A stretch of 64,000 bases of DNA from Rhodoferax lacus (lineage in GTDB: Bacteria; Pseudomonadota; Gammaproteobacteria; Burkholderiales; Burkholderiaceae_C), in contig NZ_QFZK01000006.1 of NCBI RefSeq assembly GCF_003415675.1, positions 124,001 through 188,000 of the forward strand, in the 5' to 3' direction. Every line of letters begins with the position of its first letter. Position 1 is the first letter of the stretch. Below are positions 16,788 to 24,783 of the stretch, one piece after another. Below the pieces are notes generated by a model. The model was not told the DNA's origin and made no database searches. It saw only the letters and a program-made list of their open reading frames with translations. The position numbers were made by a program, and so were the translations under genes.

Positions 16788-18080
16788 TCAGTAGGGAATG
16801 GCCTTGACGGCGGCCTGCTTGCTGACCTGGGGCGCGGTCTCGTTGTTGACGATCAGCATTTCGTACTTGGTCTTCTTGCCCTTGACCCACTGGCCGCCCA
16901 CCAGCGGCGTCTTGCCTACGTTCTTCACCGGGCCGCCCTTCCAGCTCACCCGGCCGATGATGGTGTCGAGCTCGGTGCCCAGGATGGCATCGCGAATCGA
17001 GGCCTTCTTCTCCAGGTCCTTGGTGCGCTTGAGCACGTCGGCGGCCACTTCGAACAGCGCGTGGGCATAGCCCAGGGTCATGTTCCACTGCTTCTTGCTG
17101 GAGGCCTCGTAGGCGTCAACCAACTGCTGTGCGCTCTGGCCGGTCAGCGAGGACTTGGTTGGCCGGTTGGGCGACCACCAGGCTTCCTGGGTCAGGCCAT
17201 CGGCAATATCGCCCAGGGCTTCCACAGCCGAGGGGAAGGTGTAGGCCTTGCCCATGGTCACGGCCTTGGGTTTGAAGCCCTGCTGGCGCGCCTGGGTCCA
17301 GAAGTTCTTGAAGTCGGGCGGTGTGGGCACGCCGCAGACGATTTCCACATTGGCCTTCTTGAACGCGGCAATCTGCGCGCTGAAGTCGGCCTGGAAGGGC
17401 TGGTAGCGGCCGGGGTCGACCACGCTAAAGCCCTTGGCCTTGAGGGCGGGCGGCAGGCCCAGCTTCTCATCGCCCCAGGCATTGCCGTCGCCGTCATTGG
17501 CCAGCAGCAGGCCCACCACCTTGTTGGTGGGCAGGTCTTTCCACATATTGGTGAAGACCGCGATGATGTCTTCCAGACCCCAGAAGAAGTGGAAGGCCCA
17601 GTCAAAGCCCTTCTTCGGGTCGCCACCGCGGCCAAAGAACCAGGGCTGCCAGGGGCAGGTGGTGGAGATGCAGGGCACGCCATTAAGCTCGCACTGGTCG
17701 GACACCGGGTTGGTGTTCTCGGGGGTGGAGCCCACCAGCATCAGGTCAATGCCGTTCTTGAGGATCAGCTCGGCGGCCACGTCGGCGGCGCGGTTGGGGT
17801 TGGACTGGCTGTCCTTGACGATGATCTCTACCGGATGGTTGACACCGGCCACGGTGATGCCGTTTTTAAATGCCGCGTTGATGCCTTGCAGCACAAAGTT
17901 GTCCACCTCACCAAAGCCGGCCAGCGGGCCGGTCTGGGGGGTGACATAGCCAATCTTGATCTTGCGGCCGGTGGCCTGGCCAAAGGCCAGGGGCATGGCG
18001 CCGGTGAGGGCCAGCGCGCCTGCGGCCTGCAGGACGCGGCGGCGCTGGGCTGTGGCGGTGTCAATGGGATGCTGAATCAT
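16788..18080 (-). CDS. Periplasmic substrate-binding protein of the Liv-type importer
   Basis: Protein of 430 residues of the Peripla_BP_6 family. The N-terminus reads TAQRRRVLQAAGALALTGAM, a probable Tat signal. The mature part starts with KIGYVTPQTGPLAGFGE and contains IVKDSQSNPNRAADVAAELI, typical of HAAT binding proteins. An unusual CPWQPWFFGRGG segment may shape the pocket. The start is set at 18080, leaving a 64-base gap from the upstream ferredoxin-like subunit gene. The ligand is unknown; placement directly after the molybdoenzyme genes suggests it captures that enzyme's substrate or a precursor. Confidence 0.9.
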   Translation of the reverse strand: MIQHPIDTATAQRRRVLQAAGALALTGAMPLAFGQATGRKIKIGYVTPQTGPLAGFGEVDNFVLQGINAAFKNGITVAGVNHPVEIIVKDSQSNPNRAADVAAELILKNGIDLMLVGSTPENTNPVSDQCELNGVPCISTTCPWQPWFFGRGGDPKKGFDWAFHFFWGLEDIIAVFTNMWKDLPTNKVVGLLLANDGDGNAWGDEKLGLPPALKAKGFSVVDPGRYQPFQADFSAQIAAFKKANVEIVCGVPTPPDFKNFWTQARQQGFKPKAVTMGKAYTFPSAVEALGDIADGLTQEAWWSPNRPTKSSLTGQSAQQLVDAYEASSKKQWNMTLGYAHALFEVAADVLKRTKDLEKKASIRDAILGTELDTIIGRVSWKGGPVKNVGKTPLVGGQWVKGKKTKYEMLIVNNETAPQVSKQAAVKAIPY

Positions 18081-18144
18081 GTCTGTCTCCTTGTGATTGC
18101 TGTGGTGAAAGTGGCGGTGAAATAGGGGTGGTGAGAGAGGGGAG

Positions 18145-19002
18145 CTAAGCCTTGGCCCTGGCGCCACTGAGCTCGATGTCGCCCAGGAACTGGGTGCTGC
18201 CCAGGCTGACGACGCGCTCGGCGTAGCCGCGCTCGCTGTGGTGCACGCGCACCGTGTACGTGCCGGAGCCGTTTTCCAGCGCGTCAAACTTGAAGTCGCC
18301 AAAGGCATCGGTCCGTGCCGTTGCCACGGTATGGCCCGCCTTCATCAATTCAACCCGGGCGCCCTCCACGCACTCCAGCGTGCCGTGGATGCTGGCCACC
18401 ACGCTGCCGCCCACAAAGCTGTGGGTGCTGCGGTGCAGGTTCTTGTAATAGACGCGGGGCCGCGTAGCCAGTTCGGGCTTGAGCACCTGCAAGCCCTCGG
18501 CCTTGGCGAGTGCGGCCATCTCTGCCGGGCTGTGCTTGACGGCGCGCATGGCTGCAGTAGGGCAGGACTGGCTGCAGCGCGGCTCCTTCCAGCCCTTGTC
18601 CAGCAGGTGGGCGTCAAAGATCCAGTTCTGCGGAATGTTCAGCTCGGCATTCCAGACGATGCTGCCATAGGGGCAGGCCGCCACCAGGTCCTTGCGGCCC
18701 CGGGATTTCTCCGGGTCGATGATGACGATGCCGTCCGCGCGCTTGCTGATGCAGTCGCCCCCGGCCTTCATGCAGGGTGCGTCGTCGCAGTGGTTGCACA
18801 GCGTGGGCAGGTAGGCGGCGTCCACCATATGGCCCTCGCCGCGCACCGTGCGGCTGATTTTGATGGTGCTCTCGCCGTGCAGCGGCTGTGGTGCGCTGTA
18901 GCCGGGGAAGTTGTTGCCGACGAACTCGTCTTTATTGGCCAGCACGCAGTTGTTGCAGTTCTCGCAGCGTGCCACGTCGATGATCAGGTTCCATTGGGAC
19001 AT
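18145..19002 (-). CDS. Iron-sulfur small subunit of a transhydroxylase-like molybdoenzyme, with reduced cysteine set
   Basis: Protein of 285 residues matching the small subunit of pyrogallol-phloroglucinol transhydroxylase in layout: ferredoxin-like domain (residues 1-165), then a beta-sandwich of the carboxypeptidase-regulatory/Cna-B kind (about 195-275, with KFDALENGSGTYTVRV). Cysteines seen are CENCNNC, CNHCDDAPC plus C in GGDCIS, CPYG and RCSQSC. Compared with my recollection of the Pelobacter acidigallici protein, the fourth cysteine of the first motif is Asn (VLANKDE), and a CxxC in the third motif is replaced (NWIFDAHLLD). It may hold fewer than three [4Fe-4S] clusters. It lies 19 bases downstream of the large-subunit gene. 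Confidence 0.88.
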   Translation of the reverse strand: MSQWNLIIDVARCENCNNCVLANKDEFVGNNFPGYSAPQPLHGESTIKISRTVRGEGHMVDAAYLPTLCNHCDDAPCMKAGGDCISKRADGIVIIDPEKSRGRKDLVAACPYGSIVWNAELNIPQNWIFDAHLLDKGWKEPRCSQSCPTAAMRAVKHSPAEMAALAKAEGLQVLKPELATRPRVYYKNLHRSTHSFVGGSVVASIHGTLECVEGARVELMKAGHTVATARTDAFGDFKFDALENGSGTYTVRVHHSERGYAERVVSLGSTQFLGDIELSGARAKA

Positions 19003-19021
19003 GTTGTTTCCTTCGATTTTT

Positions 19022-22000
19022 TTATGCGCGCTGCAGGGCTTCGACGGGCAAGCTGTAGGGCTCGAACTCGACCAGACAGGAGTTGCTGCCCATGCCGTCC
19101 GTGCCCTTGACCTGCGGCCGCTTGGGGGTCAGCATGTTGACGCAGCCGCCCCGGTCCACTCGGCCAAAGCGCGGGTCCAGAAACAGGTCCACCTCGGCGC
19201 TGGACTCGTAGGACTTGCACACACCGGCGGCCATCATGGGGCTCACGTCGGCGGCGCAGATCACGCTGCAGCGGTCGTTGAAAACGCGGATCAGGCTGTG
19301 CTGCGTGATGCCGCGCGCCCGGGCATCTGCGGGGTTGATCTTCATCACCCAGTAGTAGTAGCCGTCGATCAGGATGCGGTGGTCCTCGATGTCGTTGACG
19401 GTGGAGTCCTTGCCGTCGCCATAGGTGTGGAAGCTGAAGCGCGAATGCGTGGAGATCATCTGCACCGGGTACTTGTGCAGCAGTGCCGTGGTCTTGTTGC
19501 CTTCCCACGAGGGGATGTAGCGGTTGACCGGCGGGCGCTCGGCATTGTCCGGGTCGCCGCGCAGCAGGGACGAGGGCACAAATTCAATCTTGCCGGACTG
19601 GGTCTGCAGGCCCTTGGCAAAGTCACCCGCCCACTGCGAGGGCAGTGGGATGGGTTCTGGCACGTCCTTGTGGCGGTCTTCGGCAAACCAGCGGAAGTAG
19701 GCCGGGCTGCGCAGTTTTTCTTGCTCTGCGGGGATGACGAAATAGCCCTTCTTAACGAAGTCCTTGAACTTCACTTTCTTGGACAGGTCGGACGCATCGA
19801 ACATGCGCTTGGCCCAGTCAAACTCGGAGCAGCCTTCGGTGAACATGGCGCCGGTGCCCATGCGGTTGAGGATGCCGGTGAAGATGTCGTAGTCGCTCTT
19901 GGACTCGCCCAGCGGCTCTATGCACTTGTGCTGGAACAGCGCGATGCGGTGGTTGAGCTGGTCGGTGTTGTGGTGGATGTAGCCACCGGAGTTGCCCCAC
20001 TCGCTGATGTCGGCGCGCTCAAACGAGGTGCAGGCCGGCAGGATCACATCGGCGAACAGCGCGTCGCCCTCCATCCAGATGGACTGGTTGACCACCATCT
20101 CGATGGAGTCGTGGCGGAACATGTCCACATAGCGGCCGGTGTCGTTGATGGTGCCGAAGGTGGAGGTGCCGTAGCGGTACAGCATGTGGATCTTGGAGTA
20201 GCCCGGCATGGGGTACTGGAAGGGCGTGAGTTGCGCCTCCTGCGAGAAGCCGTCCCAGGGGTAGCCGGTGGCATGCCCGTCGATGATGGCGTCGGGCAGG
20301 CGCTGACGCGGCACCATCTGCTTGACCGGGTTCATGGTCAGCACATGGGGCATGCGGCAGTAGGTGTGGGCAGCACCGGCCGTGTGGGCCAGCTCGCCGG
20401 AGATGCCGCCCTCGGCGTAGCCGGGGAACCAGAAGTTGTGGTCCAGCGGGGTGCCGGCCTGCAGATTGCCAAAGTTGATGCCGGGCTTGCCCAGGCCCTG
20501 CATGGCCAGCAGCAACACCATGTTGCGCGCCCACTGCGTGCCGGTGGCATTGCGGCAGGCACCACCAAAACCGGCGCCCAGGCCGCCTGCGGCCAAATAG
20601 GTTTTCTTCTTCGCCCATTGGCGCGCCAGGGCACGCACGACGCGGGCGGGCACACCGGTTTCACTCGCCTGCCACTCGGGCGTCTTAGGGATGCCGTCCT
20701 CTTTGCCCAGCAGGTAGTCGCTCCATTGCTCGAAGCCAGTGGTGCGACTTTCCACATATTCCTTGTCGTAAATGCCTTCGGTCACCCAGACATTCATGAT
20801 GGCAATGGCCATGGCCGGGTCGGTGCCGGGCTTGATAGGAATCCAGCGCCCGCCATAGAGCTGCGCGGTGGCGTTCAGGTTCGGGTCGATGTGCACAAAC
20901 TCGATGCCCAGCTCCTTGGCCCAGAAGCGGCGCTGCGTGCCCTCCAGGCCGCTGGCGTAGCCGTTGGTGGTCTCCGGGTCGCTGGACCAGAAGACAATCA
21001 TCTCGGCCTCTTTCAGGCAGTCTTCCACCAGGCCGTAAAAGCCGGGGATGCCCACGCGCAGGCTGTTGCCGTAGTGGTGCTGTGCGCCCCAGTACCAGCC
21101 TTCCCAGCTGTCGGGGTTGTGGTGCACGCGGGTAAAGCCAATCAGGTTGCCAAAGCGCAGCAGGCTGGAGAGGTAGTAGCCCACATTGCCCCACTGGTGG
21201 TGGGAGCCGTGCCACAGCGCCATGGAGCCCGGGCCGTGTTCCTTCTTCTGGCGCTGGATTTCGCCGCCCACCAGATCAAAGGCCTCGTCCCAGCTGATGT
21301 GTACATAGCCGCTCTTGCCACGGTTCTGCGGGTTGCGCTCGCCCTTGGGATCGAAGTCCACCCGCTTCATGGGGTGCAGGATGCGCTTCTCGGAATACAC
21401 CACCGACTTCAGGCACTGCGCGTGCGGGTTGATCATGCCGCGCCGCGCCGGGGTGAACTGCTTGCCGCGCGCGGTGATGGTCCAGCTCTCAGCATCGCTG
21501 TCATCGAGGTCGATGGGCGTCATGCGCACGATCTTGTCGTCCTTCACATACACAAACAGCGGGCCACCATTGGTGTTGGTGGTGAAGCGGCGCGTGCCGT
21601 CGGGCATCGGTATGCCCTGCTCCAGCGCTGCGGTTTGCGTGAGGTTCATCAGCTGCATGAACCAGACCACCGAGGCGTCCGGCCCCAGCACCATGACGCG
21701 GAAGTTCTTGGCCGCGTGGATGATCTCGGCCTGCGTGACACCGGGGGTGAGAAAGGTCAGCGCCGTGTCGATGTCCTTGAACAGCATGGTCACTTCCGGG
21801 TTGGGGTGTATGCCCGCCTTGGAGGTGACCTGGCCGTTGGTGAAGGTGTAGGTGCGCCCGGCGCTGCCGTCCTTGAGCACGATCTGCACCACGCAGCTGC
21901 GGCCGTTCACATGCTTGCGCACGGCTGCATGCTTTTTGATGGCACCCTTGAGCACCTGGGTGATGACAAAAAGAATGATTTTGAGCTTGGTGTGTTTCAT
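19022..22000 (-). CDS. Molybdopterin large subunit, pyrogallol/phloroglucinol transhydroxylase-like, with SCP2-like N-terminal extension
   Basis: Protein of 992 residues. From about residue 130 it follows the DMSO-reductase-superfamily alpha subunit of Pelobacter pyrogallol-phloroglucinol transhydroxylase very closely. H267, D297, S298 (Mo ligand), W299 and Y528 match H144, D174, S175, W176 and Y404 of that enzyme; W354 appears to be F478. Those reference numbers are from memory of the published structure. There is no N-terminal CxxC cluster motif and no Tat signal, so it should be cytoplasmic. Residues about 15-123 form an extra domain resembling SCP2-type lipid-carrier folds (VLKDGSAGRTYTFTNGQV). 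Alternatives are resorcinol hydroxylase or catechol dehydroxylase, which are relatives. Confidence 0.9.
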   Translation of the reverse strand: MKHTKLKIILFVITQVLKGAIKKHAAVRKHVNGRSCVVQIVLKDGSAGRTYTFTNGQVTSKAGIHPNPEVTMLFKDIDTALTFLTPGVTQAEIIHAAKNFRVMVLGPDASVVWFMQLMNLTQTAALEQGIPMPDGTRRFTTNTNGGPLFVYVKDDKIVRMTPIDLDDSDAESWTITARGKQFTPARRGMINPHAQCLKSVVYSEKRILHPMKRVDFDPKGERNPQNRGKSGYVHISWDEAFDLVGGEIQRQKKEHGPGSMALWHGSHHQWGNVGYYLSSLLRFGNLIGFTRVHHNPDSWEGWYWGAQHHYGNSLRVGIPGFYGLVEDCLKEAEMIVFWSSDPETTNGYASGLEGTQRRFWAKELGIEFVHIDPNLNATAQLYGGRWIPIKPGTDPAMAIAIMNVWVTEGIYDKEYVESRTTGFEQWSDYLLGKEDGIPKTPEWQASETGVPARVVRALARQWAKKKTYLAAGGLGAGFGGACRNATGTQWARNMVLLLAMQGLGKPGINFGNLQAGTPLDHNFWFPGYAEGGISGELAHTAGAAHTYCRMPHVLTMNPVKQMVPRQRLPDAIIDGHATGYPWDGFSQEAQLTPFQYPMPGYSKIHMLYRYGTSTFGTINDTGRYVDMFRHDSIEMVVNQSIWMEGDALFADVILPACTSFERADISEWGNSGGYIHHNTDQLNHRIALFQHKCIEPLGESKSDYDIFTGILNRMGTGAMFTEGCSEFDWAKRMFDASDLSKKVKFKDFVKKGYFVIPAEQEKLRSPAYFRWFAEDRHKDVPEPIPLPSQWAGDFAKGLQTQSGKIEFVPSSLLRGDPDNAERPPVNRYIPSWEGNKTTALLHKYPVQMISTHSRFSFHTYGDGKDSTVNDIEDHRILIDGYYYWVMKINPADARARGITQHSLIRVFNDRCSVICAADVSPMMAAGVCKSYESSAEVDLFLDPRFGRVDRGGCVNMLTPKRPQVKGTDGMGSNSCLVEFEPYSLPVEALQRA

Positions 22001-22076
22001 GTCCGGGGCTTTCGGTGGCGCAGGGTTCTACATCCCGCTCCACGGCGGTGGAGCGGTTGCTACGGAGATCAGTGGC

Positions 22077-22976
22077 TTAGAGAGGGAAGACGAGCTTGAG
22101 CCAGACCGAGCTGCCTTGGGCCCGGTTCTTCACGTTCATTTCGTTCTCGACCTTCAGGGTGCCGAACCAGCCCTTGCCGGAGTCGTATTTCACCGAGGGG
22201 CCGATGGCCATGGCGCTGCCCTTGCCGTTGTTGACGCCGCTGGTGCTGTCTTCCGTGACCTGCTGGTAGTAATAGCCACCCACACCCAGGGTCCAGCCAT
22301 TGCCAACGCCCCAACCGGCGGCGTAGTCAAAGTGGAACTCGTTGCCCGAGGTGTAGTCGGTGGCGTCGTTCTTGCTGTTGAAGATGTAGCCGAACTTCAG
22401 GTCACCGTTGAAGCCGTTGGGGTCGATGTAGCTGACCGCGTAGACCGGCTCCAGGGCGAAATGGTTCTTGCCGATGTTGGCCAGATCGGTCTTGTTGTAA
22501 GCGCCGGTGGGCAGGAAGAAGTCCACGGCCACCACGCTGTGCAGATTGGGGCTGTGGTGGTAGCCCAGGCCCAGGCCGGTAGTGATGTCACCCACGCCGG
22601 ACTTGGACTGGCTGGTACCGGGAACATTCACACTCAGGTTGACCACAGGCACGATCACGTGCGCCACCAGGTCACCACCCAGCACCTTGGTGCCCGGCAC
22701 CCAGGCCAGGCGGCCCGCAACCACGTCGGCCTGCACCTTGAAGCCGGGGATGTTCAGGTTGTTGCCGCTGCCGTCATTGACCTGTGTGGCTTCGTAGTGG
22801 TTGCCAAACACCATGCCGTAGAGGCCGGGAGGCGGCAGCGCACCGGCCATGTAGTTCTCGGTGCCGTTGGGGTAGACGGAGGTGCCGCCCTCGGTAGCGT
22901 TGGCGATCGTGGCAGCGCAGGCCAGCAGCGCGGCCAGGGAGGCCGCCTTGGCGATGGTGGAAATGTGAAATGTCAT
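22077..22976 (-). CDS. MetA-pathway phenol degradation-like outer-membrane protein
   Basis: Protein of 299 residues with a signal peptide ending around ATIANA and alternating beta strands to a C-terminal WLKLVFPL, as in outer-membrane barrels. It fits the Phenol_MetA_deg family (TGLGLGYHHSPNLHSVVAVDFFLPTGAYN in the middle; strands each 10-15 residues). Members are encoded in meta-cleavage clusters and are thought to be channels for aromatic compounds. It lies between the FAA-hydrolase gene and the molybdoenzyme genes and would admit the substrate to the periplasm for the Liv-type importer. Confidence 0.87.
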   Translation of the reverse strand: MTFHISTIAKAASLAALLACAATIANATEGGTSVYPNGTENYMAGALPPPGLYGMVFGNHYEATQVNDGSGNNLNIPGFKVQADVVAGRLAWVPGTKVLGGDLVAHVIVPVVNLSVNVPGTSQSKSGVGDITTGLGLGYHHSPNLHSVVAVDFFLPTGAYNKTDLANIGKNHFALEPVYAVSYIDPNGFNGDLKFGYIFNSKNDATDYTSGNEFHFDYAAGWGVGNGWTLGVGGYYYQQVTEDSTSGVNNGKGSAMAIGPSVKYDSGKGWFGTLKVENEMNVKNRAQGSSVWLKLVFPL

Positions 22977-23010
22977 GTCGGTGTCCTCGTTGATGTAGTT
23001 AAAAAATGCG

Positions 23011-23847
23011 TTAGCGAACCTGTTGCGTCTGGCTGCCCAGGGGGCCGGCCGACAGCGTCATCACATCGCCGCGCTGCAGGTGTTGCGGCGGCTTCATGCC
23101 CAGGCCCACGCCTGCGGGTGTGCCGGTAATCACCAGGTCACCGGGCAGCAGGGTCATGAACTGGCTGAGGTACGAGACGATCTCGGCCACGGAAAAAATC
23201 ATGTCGTTGGTGTTGCTGGACTGCTTGACCACGCCGTTGACCTTGAGCTCCACGGGAATGGTCTGCGGGTCGGGCAATTCGTCGGCGGTGACCAGCCAGG
23301 GGCCAATCGGGCCGAAGCTGGGAAAGCTCTTGCCCTTGCCCCACTGGCCGTTGCGCTTGATCTGCCAGTCGCGCTCGGACACGTCGTTGGCCAGGCAGTA
23401 GCCCGCCACATAGCCCAGGGCGTCGGCAACGGACACCTTGCTGGCGCTGCGGCCCATCACAAAGCCCAGCTCCACCTCCCAGTCGCCGGCCACCGAGCCT
23501 TCGGGCAGCAGCACGTCATCGTTGGGGCCGGAGATGCTGGTAATGGCCTTGGTGAAGACCACGGGCTCCTTGGGAATCTCGTGGCCGGACTCTTCGGCGT
23601 GCTTGCGGTAGTTCAGGCCAATGGCCACGAACTGGCGCGTGCCGGCAACTGGCGCGCCCAGGCGCACACCCTTGTCCACCAGCGGCATGCGCTGCAGGTC
23701 CACCGCGGCCAGGGCCGCCAGTTTTTCGGGCGCCATCCACTCGGGCGTGAAGTCCGGCACCAGCAGGGACAAGTCACGGATGTTGCCCTGGGCGTCGAGC
23801 GCACCGGGGAGTTCAAGGCCTGCAGGACCGTAGCGAAGCAACTTCAT
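23011..23847 (-). CDS. Fumarylacetoacetate hydrolase family protein
   Basis: Protein of 278 residues. The C-terminal FAA domain carries metal ligands E124, E126 (GDWEVELGF) and D155 (LANDVSERDWQ), plus the family motifs FVAIGLNYRKHAEE and PGDLVITGTPAGVGLG. Relatives are 2-hydroxymuconate-type decarboxylases, 2-hydroxyhepta-2,4-dienedioate isomerases and acylpyruvate hydrolases, all acting on products of meta ring cleavage. This fits an operon containing an extradiol dioxygenase. It is the first gene of the leftward operon and lies divergent to the TetR-type gene. The exact reaction cannot be chosen from sequence alone. Confidence 0.88.
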   Translation of the reverse strand: MKLLRYGPAGLELPGALDAQGNIRDLSLLVPDFTPEWMAPEKLAALAAVDLQRMPLVDKGVRLGAPVAGTRQFVAIGLNYRKHAEESGHEIPKEPVVFTKAITSISGPNDDVLLPEGSVAGDWEVELGFVMGRSASKVSVADALGYVAGYCLANDVSERDWQIKRNGQWGKGKSFPSFGPIGPWLVTADELPDPQTIPVELKVNGVVKQSSNTNDMIFSVAEIVSYLSQFMTLLPGDLVITGTPAGVGLGMKPPQHLQRGDVMTLSAGPLGSQTQQVR

Positions 23848-23860
23848 AAAACCACCTTTT

Positions 23861-23922
23861 TTGACACAATGTATAAAACGGGAATGGCGTTAATGTAGAT
23901 GAACCGTCAAGTTGACACAATG
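23861..23922. promoter_or_regulatory. Candidate TetR operators: direct repeat in the divergent promoter region
   Basis: TTGACACAATG occurs at 23861-23871 and exactly again at 23912-23922, 51 bp apart, between the divergent FAA-hydrolase and TetR-type genes. The second copy is embedded in a small palindrome, GTCAA-G-TTGAC (23906-23916). A duplicated site between a regulator and its divergent operon is the usual layout for TetR repressors. I could not place convincing -35/-10 pairs for either gene. Confidence 0.5.
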
Positions 23923-24003
23923 ATCAGTTTGTAGGTGGTTTCCCTAATGCGATCAACGCCGGTATGCGGGCATAACCTGCCGCAGTGTTAACCTTGGAGA
24001 CGT

Positions 24004-24777
24004 ATGAAAAATTCAAAAAATGTGCCGGAAGAACCGGAAGATCACCGCGTTCGGGTGGGGGCGGCGCGGCGCAACAAGACACGCTTGCTGCTGCTGGAAA
24101 GCGCCCTGGGGGTGCTGCACGACAAGGGGCCGGATGCTGCTGTGATTGAGGACTTCATCGCGGCGGCGGGCGTGTCGCGCGGCACGTTTTACAACTACTT
24201 CGACACCACCAGCGCGCTGCTGCTGGCACTGGCCACCGAGATGAGCAATGAGGTGCTGGCCACGGTGGACCCGATTGTTCTGGGCTTCACGTCCCCGGTT
24301 GAGCGCTTCTGCGCCGGCACCCGGCTCTACATGCAGATGGCCACGCGCTACCCGCTATGGGGCTCCTTCCTGAACCGGGTGGGCACGCGCATTGCCACCC
24401 GCGGGCAGCTGATCGAGAAGTACCTGACGCGCGACTTGACCGAGGCCCTGGCCGCCGGGCTGATCAAAGTGGACGATGTGCTGGTGGCACGCGACATGGT
24501 GCTGGGCTCGATTTTCTACGGCATCGAGACCATGGTCACCGAGCCCACGCATGCGAACCACCCGGAGCAACTGGTGCGCTCCATCCTGCGGGGCCTGTGC
24601 GTACCCGACAAGCTGGCCGACGCTGTGGCCTACCTGCCGCTGCAAAGCATCGAGTCGATCGAGGGGCCGATTTTTTCGCGGCTGAAGCAGAACGCACCCA
24701 AGCCGCAAACCGCCAAAGCCGCCAAGAAGGCCGCGCCTACCCGTGCGCCATCCAACAAAACCACCAAGCCAAAGTGA
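24004..24777 (+). CDS. TetR-family transcriptional regulator
   Basis: Protein of 257 residues. The N-terminal helix-turn-helix domain (about residues 20-68) reads RNKTRLLLLESALGVLHDKG, then IEDFIAAAGVSRGTFYNYFDT. The remainder is the helical ligand-binding domain, ending in a Lys/Ala/Pro-rich tail (about 25 residues) that is longer than usual and probably disordered. GGAGA precedes the ATG. It is divergent to the FAA-hydrolase-led operon and most likely represses it until an aromatic ligand binds. Its stop is only six bases from the convergent HDOD gene. Confidence 0.88.
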   Translation: MKNSKNVPEEPEDHRVRVGAARRNKTRLLLLESALGVLHDKGPDAAVIEDFIAAAGVSRGTFYNYFDTTSALLLALATEMSNEVLATVDPIVLGFTSPVERFCAGTRLYMQMATRYPLWGSFLNRVGTRIATRGQLIEKYLTRDLTEALAAGLIKVDDVLVARDMVLGSIFYGIETMVTEPTHANHPEQLVRSILRGLCVPDKLADAVAYLPLQSIESIEGPIFSRLKQNAPKPQTAKAAKKAAPTRAPSNKTTKPK

Positions 24778-24783
24778 GGCCGC

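Noticed and set aside
18911..22099. A 1062-residue open frame on the plus strand
   Set aside because: It lies antisense to the molybdoenzyme genes, shows no protein family, and arises from high-GC third-position bias opposite real codons.
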